Assembly: GCF_037997115.1 (NCBI RefSeq)
Contig: NZ_CP150484.1
Location: forward strand, 4,952,755 to 5,016,754
Source: Amycolatopsis coloradensis
Lineage (GTDB): Bacteria; Actinomycetota; Actinomycetes; Mycobacteriales; Pseudonocardiaceae
DNA: 64,000 nucleotides
Direction of reading: 5' to 3'
Below the pieces are notes generated by a model, which had not been told where the DNA came from, did no database searches, and saw only the letters and a list, made by a program, of their open reading frames with translations. Below are positions 42,954 through 52,114 of this stretch, one piece after another; the stretch's first letter is position 1; each line of letters starts with the position of its first letter. The translations under genes were made by a program, and so were the position numbers.

Positions 42954-43591
42954 GCGCCCAGGTAGGCCAGCACCGCCAGGACTCGCCGGTGCCCGCTGTC
43001 CTCCGGCAACCCGAGTTTCGCGAAGATGTTCCGGATGTGCTTGTGCACCGCGCCGTCGCTCACCACGAGCAGTTCGGCGATGGTCGTGTTGTTGTAGCCC
43101 TCCGCCATCAGCCCGAGCACCTCGCGCTCCCGCGCGGTCAGCCCTTCGAGCGGGTCGCTCGCCCGGCGGTGCGCCATCAGCTGGGTGATGACCTCGGGGT
43201 CCATGGCCGTCCCGCCCTTGACGACCCGGTCCAGCGCGTCGAGGAACTTCTCGACCTTCCCGACCCGCTCCTTGAGCAGATACCCGACGGCGCCCTTGCC
43301 GTCGGCGAGGAGTTCCGCCGCGTAGCCGGTTTCGACGTGCGCGGACAGCACCAGCACGGGCAATCCGGGATACATCTTCCGCGCTTTGACGGCGGCGCGG
43401 AGCCCTTCGTCCGTGTGGGTCGGCGGCAGCCGGACGTCGGTGATGACCGCGTCGGGCCGGTCCTCGGTGACCAGTTCGAGGAACTCGTCCACGTCGTCCA
43501 CCGCCGCGGCGACGTCGATGCCCGAGGTGTTCAGCAGCATCACCAGGCCTTCGCGCAGCAGCGCGTCGTCCTCGACGATCACGACCCGCAT
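42947..43591 (-). CDS. NarL/LuxR-family response regulator
   Basis: 214 aa from the ATG at 43591. Receiver domain: [20 protein letters not shown], phospho-Asp in [10 protein letters not shown] and Lys in GYLLKERVG. The LuxR helix-turn-helix (about 145-205) reads [20 protein letters not shown], then [19 protein letters not shown]. Its start overlaps the histidine kinase end by 13 bp. The stop TGA lies in a dispersed palindrome half copy. Targets unknown. Confidence 0.94.
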   Translation of the reverse strand: MRVVIVEDDALLREGLVMLLNTSGIDVAAAVDDVDEFLELVTEDRPDAVITDVRLPPTHTDEGLRAAVKARKMYPGLPVLVLSAHVETGYAAELLADGKGAVGYLLKERVGKVEKFLDALDRVVKGGTAMDPEVITQLMAHRRASDPLEGLTAREREVLGLMAEGYNNTTIAELLVVSDGAVHKHIRNIFAKLGLPEDSGHRRVLAVLAYLGAS

Positions 43592-44778
43592 GGCAACTCC
43601 ACTTTCAGTACGGTCGGCCCACCGGCGGGGCTGGACAGTTTCAAGGTCCCGTCGAACGCCTCGGCCCGTTTGCGGATCCCGGACAGACCGCTGCCCGCCG
43701 CTTCGTCGGCGCCGCCGTGGCCGTCGTCGCGGATCTCGATGAGCAGGGTGTCTGCGGTACCGTCGAGGGTGATCCAGGCGTGTTCGGCACCGGAATGTTT
43801 GGTGATGTTGGCCAGCATCTCGGCGACCACGAAGTAGGCGGCCGCTTCGACGGCCGCGGGACGGCGGCTGCTGCTGCGCACGTCCACGGTGCATGGGACC
43901 GGGCAGCGATCGGCCAGCGCGGTGACGGCGCCGTCGAGGCCGCGGTCGGTCAGCAACGGCGGGTGGATGCTGCGCACGACGGTCCGGAGTTCGGCCAGCG
44001 CGCCGGTCGCGGTGTCCTGTGCCTTGCCGAGCAACTCCCGGGCGCGTCGCGGGTCCTTGTCGAAAAGCGAATCGGCGATGCCCAGCTGCAGGACCACCGC
44101 GGCGATCCTCGCCTGCGTCCCGTCGTGCAGGTCCCGTTCGAGACGACGGAGTTCGGCGCCGTGCGCCTCCAGCGCGGCGGCACGCGACGCGGCCAGTTCG
44201 ACGACGCGGTCGGTCAGCACGACTCCGGCCGCCGGCGCGAGCAGCCTGCGCGCGACGGTGGCCTGCCATCGAGCCACACGGGGGAACAGGAAGATCAGCG
44301 CGACCATGCCGACCCCGGTGATCGCGCTGAGTGCCGCCAGGGGCCACGACGTGACCATGAACCCGAGCGAGCTTTCCGCCCCGCCGGGCACCGTCGGCCA
44401 GATGAACGCGGTGACGATCTGCCGGAGTCCGCCGAGCGGCAGGGCGATGGCGAAGATGCCGATGACGAAACCGGTGGCGCCGTGGAAGACGAGCCAGCCG
44501 AGGTCCCGTCGTGACGCCGGGTCGGTCACCGGGTTCCCGGACCGGTACGGCTCGGGGATCGGCTCGCCCAGCAGGCGGGCGGCCCGCCGTCGTTCGAAGT
44601 TGACCGGACGGCGGATCAGCTGGAGCGCGACGGGCAACGCCGGGATCCCGACGCCGAACGGGCACATCATCAGCACGAACAGCATGCCGACGAGGACGAA
44701 CCAGGCGACCATCGAGGAGGCCGCGCCGACCGCCAGGTACCGGATCGCGGACCAACAGGACCGGAGCCGGGTGATCAC
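43579..44778 (-). CDS. NarL-type sensor histidine kinase
   Basis: 399 aa, GTG start. The N-terminal sensor region has four or more hydrophobic segments (about 15-45, 97-130, 140-165). HisKA_3 dimerisation domain: [21 protein letters not shown] is split at the phosphorylated His in LHDGTQ. The HATPase domain ends with [19 protein letters not shown] and [14 protein letters not shown]. Two-component partner of the LuxR regulator. This DUF-like sensor class in actinomycetes often responds to membrane stress; the signal here is unknown. Confidence 0.93.
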   Translation of the reverse strand: MITRLRSCWSAIRYLAVGAASSMVAWFVLVGMLFVLMMCPFGVGIPALPVALQLIRRPVNFERRRAARLLGEPIPEPYRSGNPVTDPASRRDLGWLVFHGATGFVIGIFAIALPLGGLRQIVTAFIWPTVPGGAESSLGFMVTSWPLAALSAITGVGMVALIFLFPRVARWQATVARRLLAPAAGVVLTDRVVELAASRAAALEAHGAELRRLERDLHDGTQARIAAVVLQLGIADSLFDKDPRRARELLGKAQDTATGALAELRTVVRSIHPPLLTDRGLDGAVTALADRCPVPCTVDVRSSSRRPAAVEAAAYFVVAEMLANITKHSGAEHAWITLDGTADTLLIEIRDDGHGGADEAAGSGLSGIRKRAEAFDGTLKLSSPAGGPTVLKVELPCGS

Positions 44779-44851
44779 CCGGACAGTCTCCCATCCCGCC
44801 GCTCGCGGCTCTCAGCCCGTGGCGTGTGAGATCCTTTGCGATACTCGGGGC

Positions 44852-45178
44852 ATGATCTTGATCGTCCTCAAAGCACGGATCCGTCCCGAGAAGCGAAGCG
44901 AGTGGCTGGCGGGTATCGACCGGTACACGCGGCAGGTGCGTGACGAACCCGGCAACATCTCGTTCGACTACTACCAGAACGCCGGTGACGAGAACGAATT
45001 CGTCCTCGTCGAGGTTTTCGCCGACAGCGCCGCCGGTGACGCGCACGTCGCGACCCAGCACGCCCAGGACTTCTTCCCGTTCATGTCGACCGTCGTCGCG
45101 GAGAAGCCCCGGATCAACTACCAGAACCTCGACGGCGACGCCTGGTCGGAGATGGCCGAGGTCACGCCGGTCGACTAG
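44852..45178 (+). CDS. antibiotic biosynthesis monooxygenase (ABM/YgiN) family protein
   Basis: 108 aa, ATG at 44852. The ABM ferredoxin-like fold reads [19 protein letters not shown], then [21 protein letters not shown], split by the conserved FxxxE, and [14 protein letters not shown]. Members are cofactor-free oxygenases or quinol monooxygenases, or have no known activity. It is divergent from the two-component genes and overlaps the hydrolase gene end by 17 bp. Confidence 0.85.
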   Translation: MILIVLKARIRPEKRSEWLAGIDRYTRQVRDEPGNISFDYYQNAGDENEFVLVEVFADSAAGDAHVATQHAQDFFPFMSTVVAEKPRINYQNLDGDAWSEMAEVTPVD

Positions 45179-46031
45179 CCGCCTCCGTGGCGGTGCGGTC
45201 GATGATGGCGGCCAGCGTCGCCGCGGCTTCTTCGGGCACCCAGTGGCTGACGCCGGTCAGGATTTCGAGCCGATAGCCGGCGTCGACGTACTGGCCGGCG
45301 AGTTCGGCACTGCGCCGGGACAGGGCCGTGTCGCCGTCGCTCCATACGTGCGTGGTCGGCACGGTGACGTGGGCACGCAGGGCCGCCGGGTGGTGCAGCG
45401 GCATCGCGCGGTACCAGTTCAGTCCGCCGGTGAGGGCTCCGCCGAGCACGATGTCCCGCCGGACCTGGTCGATCTGCGCCGGTGTCATCCCGGTGCCCGC
45501 CAGCGTGCGTTCCAGCACGCGTGGCCGGCGCCGGATGGCGAATTCGGGCAGCCAGGGGAGCTGGAACAGGAACATGTAGTACGACCGGACGAGCTGGTCG
45601 CTGGTGAGCATCGCGCGAAGGAACGCTCCGGCGTGGGGGACCGACACGGTGGTCAGCGACCGGATCAGATCCGGCCGTCGCGCCGCCGTCGACCAGGCGA
45701 CGACGGCGCCCCAGTCGTGCCCGGCCAGGTGCACCGGCCCGGCTCCGACGGCGTCGATGAGCGCGACCGTGTCGGCCACGAGACGGCTCGACCGGTAAGC
45801 GAAGCGGCCGCGTGGGCGCGCGCGGGGTGAGTAGCCGCGCTGGTCGGGCACGATCGTGCGGTATCCCCGCTGGTGGAGCAGGGTGGCGGTTTCCGTCCAG
45901 GAGGCGCCGGTCTGCGGGAAGCCGTGCAGCAGGACGACGACCGGGCCGTCGAGCGGTCCGGTGTCGCGTACGTCGAAGGTGAGTCCGTCGTGGTCGAAGG
46001 AGTCGATACGGCGGGGGGGGGGGGCGGTCAT
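45162..46031 (-). CDS. alpha/beta hydrolase (epoxide hydrolase-like)
   Basis: 289 aa from the ATG at 46031, with GGGAGA upstream. Oxyanion HGFPQT, nucleophile Asp in [12 protein letters not shown] and a late catalytic His in [11 protein letters not shown] fit the epoxide hydrolase/haloalkane dehalogenase branch. [14 protein letters not shown] is the usual strand-4 region. Codons 3-7 contain a run of twelve C, which could slip. Divergent from the AurF-like gene; shares its promoter region with a GTTAC/GTAAC dyad. Confidence 0.88.
   Translation of the reverse strand: MTAPPPRRIDSFDHDGLTFDVRDTGPLDGPVVVLLHGFPQTGASWTETATLLHQRGYRTIVPDQRGYSPRARPRGRFAYRSSRLVADTVALIDAVGAGPVHLAGHDWGAVVAWSTAARRPDLIRSLTTVSVPHAGAFLRAMLTSDQLVRSYYMFLFQLPWLPEFAIRRRPRVLERTLAGTGMTPAQIDQVRRDIVLGGALTGGLNWYRAMPLHHPAALRAHVTVPTTHVWSDGDTALSRRSAELAGQYVDAGYRLEILTGVSHWVPEEAAATLAAIIDRTATEAASRPA
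46013..46024. repeat. 12-base homopolymer in the hydrolase start region
   Basis: Twelve consecutive G on the plus strand (C in the gene) lie 8 bp after the hydrolase start codon, spanning the MTAPPPRR codons. A change of one or two bases would shift the frame after about six residues. Confidence 0.9.
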
Positions 46032-46080
46032 GGGCGGATCTCCCATTCTTCGGTGGTCTGGCGGGGCCACTCGGCTATAT

Positions 46081-46095
46081 GTTACCTTGAGTAAC
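46081..46095. promoter_or_regulatory. operator-like dyad upstream of the AurF-like gene
   Basis: GTTACCTTGAGTAAC has perfect 5-bp arms (GTTAC/GTAAC) around CTTGA, with an extra GGTAAC half site at 46106-46111. It lies between divergent hydrolase and oxygenase genes. The arms resemble TetR-type sites for fatty-acid-responsive regulators, but no regulator gene is adjacent. Confidence 0.55.
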
Positions 46096-46152
46096 AGTGA
46101 ATCGCGGTAACAGGTAGCCGCACACTCTGTCGACGTCGTCAGGGAGGTCCGT

Positions 46153-47070
46153 ATGACCAGCACCGATGTGCCACGCACCGCGGCAACGGCCGGGGCAGGC
46201 CGCCACGAGACCGCGCAGCGGCTCCTCGATTCGTCCGCGATGCTGTCCTACGACCCCGCCACCGAGGTGGACTGGGAGACGCCGCTGGACAAGGACTTCC
46301 ACGGCGCCAGCCCGGAGTGGAGCACTCTCTACGGCACGAGCTACTGGGCCGAGATGAGCACGGAGCAGCAGAAGGAGCTCACGCGCCAGGAAGCCGCTTC
46401 GGTGGCGAGCACCGGCATCTGGTTCGAGATGATCCTGCAGCAGATGGTGCTCCGCGACTTCTACGCCAAGGACCCGACCGACCCGGCGTTCCAGTGGGCG
46501 CTCACCGAGATCGCCGACGAATGCCGTCACTCGATCATGTTCGCCCGCGGCGCGGAGAAGCTCGGCGCGCCGCCGTACCGTCCGCGCAAGCTCGCCGTCG
46601 AACTCGGCCGGATCTTCAAGGCGACGGCCACCGGCGAAGCGGCGTACGCGGCCATTCTCGTCGCCGAAGAGGTCCTCGACGTGATGCAGCGTGACTGGAT
46701 GCGCGACGAGCGCGTGGTCCCGTTCGTGCGCACCATCAACAACATCCATGTGGTCGAAGAGTCCCGCCACATGAAGTTCGCCCGTGAGGAGACACGGGAG
46801 CAGCTGGAGGGCGCGGGTTTCGTGCGCCGCCGGATCAACGCGCTGGTCATCGCCATCGCGTCGTACTTCATCGTCAGCAGCATGATCAACCGCGACGTCT
46901 ACAAGAACGCGGGGCTCGACACCAAGCGCGCCTTGCGTGAGGCGAAGGCCAATGAGCACCACAAGGCGATGATGCGGTCGAGCTGTGCCGGCCTGATGGA
47001 GTTCCTCGGCTCCTGCGGTCTGCTCACCCGCCCCGCGCTGGTGTTCTACAAGCGGGCGAACCTGATCTGA
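46153..47070 (+). CDS. AurF-like diiron oxygenase
   Basis: 305 aa. The family's carboxylate/His iron sites are visible: ECRHS in EIADECRHSIMFARG (E123, H126) and the later HVVEESRHMKFAREE, plus an earlier Glu-bearing helix IWFEMILQQMVLRD. AurF-family enzymes N-oxygenate aryl amines or desaturate/hydroxylate other substrates. A ferredoxin-NADP reductase gene starts 1 bp after its stop, so it probably acts with that electron donor. No p-aminobenzoate pathway is nearby, so the substrate is open; a lipid or acyl substrate is possible. Confidence 0.87.
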   Translation: MTSTDVPRTAATAGAGRHETAQRLLDSSAMLSYDPATEVDWETPLDKDFHGASPEWSTLYGTSYWAEMSTEQQKELTRQEAASVASTGIWFEMILQQMVLRDFYAKDPTDPAFQWALTEIADECRHSIMFARGAEKLGAPPYRPRKLAVELGRIFKATATGEAAYAAILVAEEVLDVMQRDWMRDERVVPFVRTINNIHVVEESRHMKFAREETREQLEGAGFVRRRINALVIAIASYFIVSSMINRDVYKNAGLDTKRALREAKANEHHKAMMRSSCAGLMEFLGSCGLLTRPALVFYKRANLI

Positions 47071-47071
47071 C

Positions 47072-48577
47072 ATGGCCTTCGCGATCACCCAGACCTGCTG
47101 CAACGACGCCACCTGCGTGTCGGTCTGCCCGGTCAACTGCATCCACCCGACGCCGGACGAGCCCGACTTCGGCACCACCGAGATGCTCTACGTCGATCCG
47201 GCCTCGTGCATCGACTGCGGGGCCTGCGCGGACGCCTGCCCGGTGGACGCGATCTTCCCGGCGGATCTGCTGACCGGATCGCTGAAGGTCTACGCGGGAA
47301 TCAACGCGGCCTTCTACGCCGACCGTGAAGCCGTCCCCTCGGCGGATCCCGCGCCGAACTTCCACCAGTGGGCCCCGCCGACGTTCGACCGGGCCATCCC
47401 CAGCGATTTCGCGCCACCCGACATCGCCGTCGTCGGCACCGGCCCGGCCGGTATGTACGCCGTGGAGGACCTGCTCCTCCACACCAACGCGCGGGTCACC
47501 CTGATCGACCGGCTGCCGGTCGCGGGCGGGCTCGTCCGTTACGGCGTCGCTCCGGACCATCCCGCCACGAAGCGGATCGGCGAGACGTTCTCGCGCCTTC
47601 ACGAGCACCCGCGGCTGCGGATGCGCCTGGGCACCGAGGTCGGCCGCGATGTGTCCGTGGACGAGCTGGCCGAGCGCCACGACGCGGTCGTCTACGCGGT
47701 CGGTGCCTCTTCCGCGCGCGGTCTCGGCCTCGATGGCGAGGAACTGCCCGGCAGCATCGCCGCGACCACCGTCGTCGCCTGGTACAACGGTCATCCGGAC
47801 GTGCCGGCGAACGCGGTGGACCTGTCCGCGGAACGAGTCGTGCTGGTCGGCACCGGCAACGTCGCGCTCGACGTCGCCCGGATCCTGACCGCCGACCCCG
47901 ACGACCTCGCCAGGACCACGATCGCCCCGCACGCGCTGGAACGCTTGCGTACCAGCAAGATCCGGGAAGTCGTGCTGCTCGCCCGGCGCGGGCCCGAGGA
48001 CGCGGCCTACACCTCGCCGGAGCTGCTCGCGCTGGCGGGGCGCGCCGGCGTGCCGCTCGTCGTCGACGACGCGGACCCGCGCACCACGGCCGCGATCGAC
48101 GCCGGCAACGGCAAAGCGGCGCTGCTGCGTGAACTCGGCCGCGAGACCGTCGACTGGACGGCGCCGCCGACCTCGGACGGACGCCGGATCGTCCTGCGCT
48201 TCCACTCCGCACCCACCGCGATCATCGGCGACACGCAGGTGCGGGGCCTTCGCGTCACGGGCCGGGACGAGCCGGTCGAAATCGCGGCGGGCCAGGTCGT
48301 GCGCGCTGTCGGCTATCGAGGTGTGCCGGTGCCGGGTCTTCCGTTCGACGACGCCCGCGGCACGATCCCGAACACCGCCGGCCGCGTCGACGGACTCAGC
48401 GGCGCCTACGTGGTCGGCTGGATCAAACGCGGCCCCTCGGGCGGAATCGGCGCGAACCGGACTTGTGCGCGGGAGACCGTGGCGACGCTGCTGGAGGACA
48501 TCACGTCCGGCAGGCTGCCGGTACGGGCGCGGCGGTCGCCGGTGGCCGCGCTGGCGGCGCGGTTCCGGCGGCGTTGA
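47072..48577 (+). CDS. ferredoxin-fused ferredoxin-NADP(+) reductase (FprB type)
   Basis: 501 aa. Residues 1-70 are a two-cluster ferredoxin (CCNDATCVSVCPVNCIHP and SCIDCGACADACPVDAI). Residues about 115-490 form an adrenodoxin-reductase-like flavoprotein with VVGTGPAGMYAVEDLL (FAD), VLVGTGNVALDVARIL (NADPH) and a late VVGWIKRGPSGGIGANR. Known from Mycobacterium FprB. It passes NADPH electrons through its own ferredoxin domain to the AurF-like oxygenase and perhaps to the neighbouring P450, whose gene converges on it with 7 bp between stops. Confidence 0.93.
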   Translation: MAFAITQTCCNDATCVSVCPVNCIHPTPDEPDFGTTEMLYVDPASCIDCGACADACPVDAIFPADLLTGSLKVYAGINAAFYADREAVPSADPAPNFHQWAPPTFDRAIPSDFAPPDIAVVGTGPAGMYAVEDLLLHTNARVTLIDRLPVAGGLVRYGVAPDHPATKRIGETFSRLHEHPRLRMRLGTEVGRDVSVDELAERHDAVVYAVGASSARGLGLDGEELPGSIAATTVVAWYNGHPDVPANAVDLSAERVVLVGTGNVALDVARILTADPDDLARTTIAPHALERLRTSKIREVVLLARRGPEDAAYTSPELLALAGRAGVPLVVDDADPRTTAAIDAGNGKAALLRELGRETVDWTAPPTSDGRRIVLRFHSAPTAIIGDTQVRGLRVTGRDEPVEIAAGQVVRAVGYRGVPVPGLPFDDARGTIPNTAGRVDGLSGAYVVGWIKRGPSGGIGANRTCARETVATLLEDITSGRLPVRARRSPVAALAARFRRR

Positions 48578-48584
48578 CCCCAGG

Positions 48585-49814
48585 CTACGAGGCCGGCGTC
48601 CGCCGGTTCAGCAAGACCGGCAGTACGCGATGCCCGTTGGAAATGAACGAGTCGAGGTGCCGCATCGCGTCGGGGGTGGTCGCGAGGGTCATGTCCGGGA
48701 AGCGTGCGAACAAGGCCGGAAGGGCGATCGCGGCCTCCAACCGGGCCAGTGGAGCGCCGATGCAGTAATGCGCGCCGTAGCCGAACGCGACATGCGCTTT
48801 GTCGGCGCGGGTGACGTCGAACGCGTCGGCGTCGTGCCCGTGCACCGCCGGGTCGCGTCCGGCGGCCGCGTAACCCGCCAGAATCGCGTCGCCTTTCCGA
48901 ATGACGACGTCGGCGACGGAGATGTCCTCGACGGCGTAGCGCAACGGCAGGTTGGCCACGGGTGCTTGCCAGCGCAGCGTTTCCTCGATCGCGTCGGCCC
49001 ACGAGACCCGGCCGTCGCGGAGCATGGCGAGTTGGCCGGGATGGGTCAGCAGGGCGGTGATGGTCTGGTCGAGGAGATTGACGGTGGTTTCGTGGCCCGC
49101 CGAAATGAACAGGATCAGGGTGTCGAGGAGTTCCGTTTCGTCCAGCCGGGCGCCGTCGTCCTGGGTGTGCGCGGCGAGGAGGGCGGTGGTGAGGTCCTCG
49201 CCGGGGTTCGTCCGCTTCTCGGCGACGAGTTCGGTGAAGATCGAGTGGATGTCCTGGTAGGCGGCCAGCATGGCCTCCTGGCTCGCCGAGGTCCGGAAGA
49301 AGACGTCGACGGAGTGGCGCAGTCCGGCGCGCGCGGAGTCCGGTACGCCGAAGAGGTGGCAGATGACTTCGATGGGCACCGGATAGGCGAAATTCTCCCG
49401 CAGGTCAACAGGTTCACCCTCGGGCAGGGCTTCGAGTCCGGTCAGCAGGCCGTCGACGATCCGGGTGATCCAGGGTTCCAGCGTCGCGATCCGGCGTGCC
49501 GTGAAAGCCTGCGTCACGAGGGAGCGCAGCCTTTTGTGGTCGGCGCCGTACGCGGTGAACATGTTCCGCACCGAGACCCACACCAGCAACGGCCAGTCCG
49601 CGCTGACGTCGGCCAGCGCGGGCCAGTGCTGACGCGCGTCTTTGGACACGCGCGGGTCGCTGAGCAGGTCGCGCAGGAGTTCGTAACCCGTGACCGACCA
49701 CGCCACCACACCGCCGGGTAACTCCACCCGGGTGATCGGGCCACGCTCGCGCAAGCGCTCGTTCTCGGCGTGGATGTCGTTGCCGTGCGGGTCCAGTACC
49801 AGGGGACGCGTCAC
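48585..49814 (-). CDS. cytochrome P450
   Basis: 409 aa from a GTG. P450 signatures: I-helix [13 protein letters not shown] (about 240-252), K-helix EETLRW (ExxR) and heme loop [15 protein letters not shown] (344-358, Cys351 ligand). Soluble bacterial class needing separate electron carriers. It follows the iacF-like reductase gene on the same strand after a 90-bp gap, so it may be transcribed with the iac-like operon and act on the same aromatic substrates. No dedicated ferredoxin is adjacent. Confidence 0.93.
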   Translation of the reverse strand: MTRPLVLDPHGNDIHAENERLRERGPITRVELPGGVVAWSVTGYELLRDLLSDPRVSKDARQHWPALADVSADWPLLVWVSVRNMFTAYGADHKRLRSLVTQAFTARRIATLEPWITRIVDGLLTGLEALPEGEPVDLRENFAYPVPIEVICHLFGVPDSARAGLRHSVDVFFRTSASQEAMLAAYQDIHSIFTELVAEKRTNPGEDLTTALLAAHTQDDGARLDETELLDTLILFISAGHETTVNLLDQTITALLTHPGQLAMLRDGRVSWADAIEETLRWQAPVANLPLRYAVEDISVADVVIRKGDAILAGYAAAGRDPAVHGHDADAFDVTRADKAHVAFGYGAHYCIGAPLARLEAAIALPALFARFPDMTLATTPDAMRHLDSFISNGHRVLPVLLNRRTPAS

Positions 49815-49904
49815 CGGGGATCACCCTTTCTCGGCGGAGCGGACCGGATCCAGCCTGCCAGCGGAGCGGTCGCCCGGCTATTCGCCATTCGGGGCTGGCG
49901 ACGC

Positions 49905-50858
49905 TCAGTACAGCTCGATGACGAGCCTGTCGGTGAGCGCTCGTGAGACGCAGAGCGCCATCTGGCCTTCGCGATCGGCGGCGGTCAGGCAGTTGTCCCG
50001 ATGGTCCGGGGTTCCTTCCAGCACGCCGGACACGCACGAGCCGCAAATGCCTTCCTCGCAGGACTTGAACACTTCGATGCCGTTGTCCTCGAGGACTGCC
50101 AGGATCGATCTCCCGGCAGGCACCTCGAACTCCTCGCCAGTGTCGAGTTCGACGGTGAGCGGGCGGTCGGCCGACGTATCCACCTCGGCGGCTTCGAAAT
50201 GCTCGACGTGCACGTGGTCCGCGCCGACGACCGGGCCGAGCACGTCGCCGACCTGCCGCGTGAAGCCGTCCGGGCCACAGGTGTAGACGTGGGCCGACGG
50301 CGTCAGGTCTTCGGCGATCGTCCGCAGGACAGCGGGCTGGTCGGCACGGGGCACGCCGAAACGCGGCCGCACCCGGTCGGCGAACTCCACCCCTTCTTCC
50401 AGCAGTTGCACGAACGCCGCGGTTTCGCGAGAGCGGGCGAAATAGTGGAGCTCGAATTCACTGCCCGAGGTGTAGAGCTCGTAGGCCATCGACAGCAGCG
50501 GAGTGATACCGATACCGCCGGCCACGAGGACGTGCCGGTCGGCGTCCTCGGCGACCTTCAGCAGATTGCGCGGCTCGCTGATCTTCAGGTGATCGCCGAC
50601 CGAAACCTGGTGCATCGCCGCGGATCCGCCCCGCGAATTCGGCTCCCGTTTGACGGCGATCAGGATCGAACGCGGGTCGTCCGGGGCGCCGCACAGCGAA
50701 TACTGCCGCAGCACCCCCGTCGGGCCGACGACGTCGACGTGCGCCCCCGCCCGGTAACGGACGCGCAGCGGCTCGTCGTCCTGCCGGACCAGCCGCAGGG
50801 TACGAATTTCCGGTGTCTCGTCGGTGATTTCGACGACGCGGAAGAGGACGTTCGTCAT
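49905..50858 (-). CDS. phthalate-dioxygenase-type reductase, IacF counterpart
   Basis: 317 aa. FMN/FAD barrel with RQYSLCGAPDD (about 51-61), NAD-binding domain with VLVAGGIGITPLLSMAYEL and CGPDGF, and C-terminal plant-type [2Fe-2S] domain with SCEEGICGSCVSGVLEG and a late DNCL. This is a class IA ring-hydroxylating dioxygenase reductase that feeds electrons to the Rieske oxygenase encoded two genes upstream. It ends the run A-B-C-D-E-F, the gene content of iac clusters. Confidence 0.93.
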   Translation of the reverse strand: MTNVLFRVVEITDETPEIRTLRLVRQDDEPLRVRYRAGAHVDVVGPTGVLRQYSLCGAPDDPRSILIAVKREPNSRGGSAAMHQVSVGDHLKISEPRNLLKVAEDADRHVLVAGGIGITPLLSMAYELYTSGSEFELHYFARSRETAAFVQLLEEGVEFADRVRPRFGVPRADQPAVLRTIAEDLTPSAHVYTCGPDGFTRQVGDVLGPVVGADHVHVEHFEAAEVDTSADRPLTVELDTGEEFEVPAGRSILAVLEDNGIEVFKSCEEGICGSCVSGVLEGTPDHRDNCLTAADREGQMALCVSRALTDRLVIELY

Positions 50859-50873
50859 CTGGGTGCCTCCTGG

Positions 50874-51623
50874 TCAGCGCATGAACAGGCCGCCGTTCGC
50901 GTCCCAGCAGGCGCCGGTGACGGAGGCGGCTTCGGGGGAGGCGAGCAGTGCCACCATCTCGGCGATGAACGTCATGCTGCCCAGCCGTCCGACCGGGATG
51001 CCGGCCGTCAGCTTCGCGAGGTTCTCCTCACCGACGATGCGGTGGACCATGGGGCTGTCCTGCGGCCCGGGGGAGACCGCGTTCACCGTGACTCCCCGTG
51101 CGGCGAGCTCGCGGGCGAACACCTTGGTCGCCGTGAGGATCGCGCCCTTTGAGGACGCGTAGTGCCCGCCGGTCGAGGTGCCGCCGTTCTGCCCGGCCAG
51201 CGAGGCCAGGTTGACGATCCGGCCGTACCCGGCTTCGGCCATGTGCGCCCCGAACAGCTGACAGGCGTGGAAGGTGCCGTTGAAGTTCACCGCCATCACC
51301 TCGTCGAGCTCCTGCGGCGTGATCTCCAGCAACGGTCGTGCCTGGGTGCGGGCGGCGTTGTTGACCAGCACCTGCACCCCGCCGAAGTCACCGAGCACCG
51401 ACGCGAGCAGCTGGTCGATGTCCGGGCGGCCGGCGACGTCGACGCGGTAGCTCTGGGCGTGTGCCCCGGTCCGGTCCAATTCGGTCGCGAGCCGTTTCGC
51501 GGCCGCCTCGTCGAGGTCGGCGATCGCCACCCGGTGACCACCGCTGTGCAGGCGCCGCGCGATCTGCTCGCCGAGCCCGGTCGCCCCGCCGGTGACCACG
51601 GCGACCGGCGCGTTGCCGCTCAC
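50874..51623 (-). CDS. short-chain dehydrogenase/reductase, IacE counterpart
   Basis: 249 aa from a GTG overlapping the upstream stop (GTGA). Classical SDR: TGGATGLGEQIARRL (NAD-binding, about 10-24), NNAARTQ, catalytic Ser in IVNLASLAG and YASSKGAI (Y/K). SPGPQDSPMV and a C-terminal ACWDANGGLFMR complete the fold. IacE-type SDRs help in the early steps of indole-3-acetate oxidation. Position between the dioxygenase beta subunit and its reductase supports that role. Confidence 0.9.
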   Translation of the reverse strand: MSGNAPVAVVTGGATGLGEQIARRLHSGGHRVAIADLDEAAAKRLATELDRTGAHAQSYRVDVAGRPDIDQLLASVLGDFGGVQVLVNNAARTQARPLLEITPQELDEVMAVNFNGTFHACQLFGAHMAEAGYGRIVNLASLAGQNGGTSTGGHYASSKGAILTATKVFARELAARGVTVNAVSPGPQDSPMVHRIVGEENLAKLTAGIPVGRLGSMTFIAEMVALLASPEAASVTGACWDANGGLFMR

Positions 51624-52114
51624 AGCAGGAATCCCGCGGCGGGAACGGCTTCGTCGGCGTTGACCAGCCGGACGACCTTGCGGGCGAAGCGGTCTTCGCC
51701 GGCACTGGCGCCGAGGCGGACGACGTAGTCGACGTCCGCGGCCCAGAGGTCGTGACGGCCGCGTTTGTAGGCCACGATGATCTGGGCGGCCTTGAGCGTG
51801 ACCGACCGGTCGTCGACGTCCGTGGGGATGAAGCGCGAGACGGTCCGCACGGTGATCGCCGAGTCCACCGCGGCGATCGCGTAGCCCTCGGTCATCCGCC
51901 GCACGCGCAGTCCGCGCATCCGGGCGTCGTCGTTGACCATGTTGAGGACGTCGTCGAAATCCTCGGCGTCGCGTTCGATCGGGATGACGTACCTCGCGTC
52001 TTCGGCGTAAAGCCCTTGCCAGGTCTCGTATTCCTTGGCGTCCAGCAGCGCGGCCTCGCGCCACGCCAGCTCGATCGCGCGGACCACGCGGGGATCGGTG
52101 AGGGTCTCAGTCAT
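51620..52114 (-). CDS. ring-hydroxylating dioxygenase beta subunit, IacD counterpart
   Basis: 164 aa with the SnoaL/NTF2-like fold of dioxygenase small subunits: EAALLDAKEYETWQGLYAED, YVIPIERDAED, MVNDDARMRGLRVRRM and the C-terminal FARKVVRLVN. No catalytic residue is expected; it stabilises the hexamer. It overlaps the alpha subunit gene by 8 bp. Confidence 0.92.
   Translation of the reverse strand: MTETLTDPRVVRAIELAWREAALLDAKEYETWQGLYAEDARYVIPIERDAEDFDDVLNMVNDDARMRGLRVRRMTEGYAIAAVDSAITVRTVSRFIPTDVDDRSVTLKAAQIIVAYKRGRHDLWAADVDYVVRLGASAGEDRFARKVVRLVNADEAVPAAGFLL

Noticed and set aside
46153-48577. Nitro-compound biosynthetic cluster because of the AurF-like gene
   Set aside because: No polyketide synthase, aminobenzoate or other assembly genes lie nearby.
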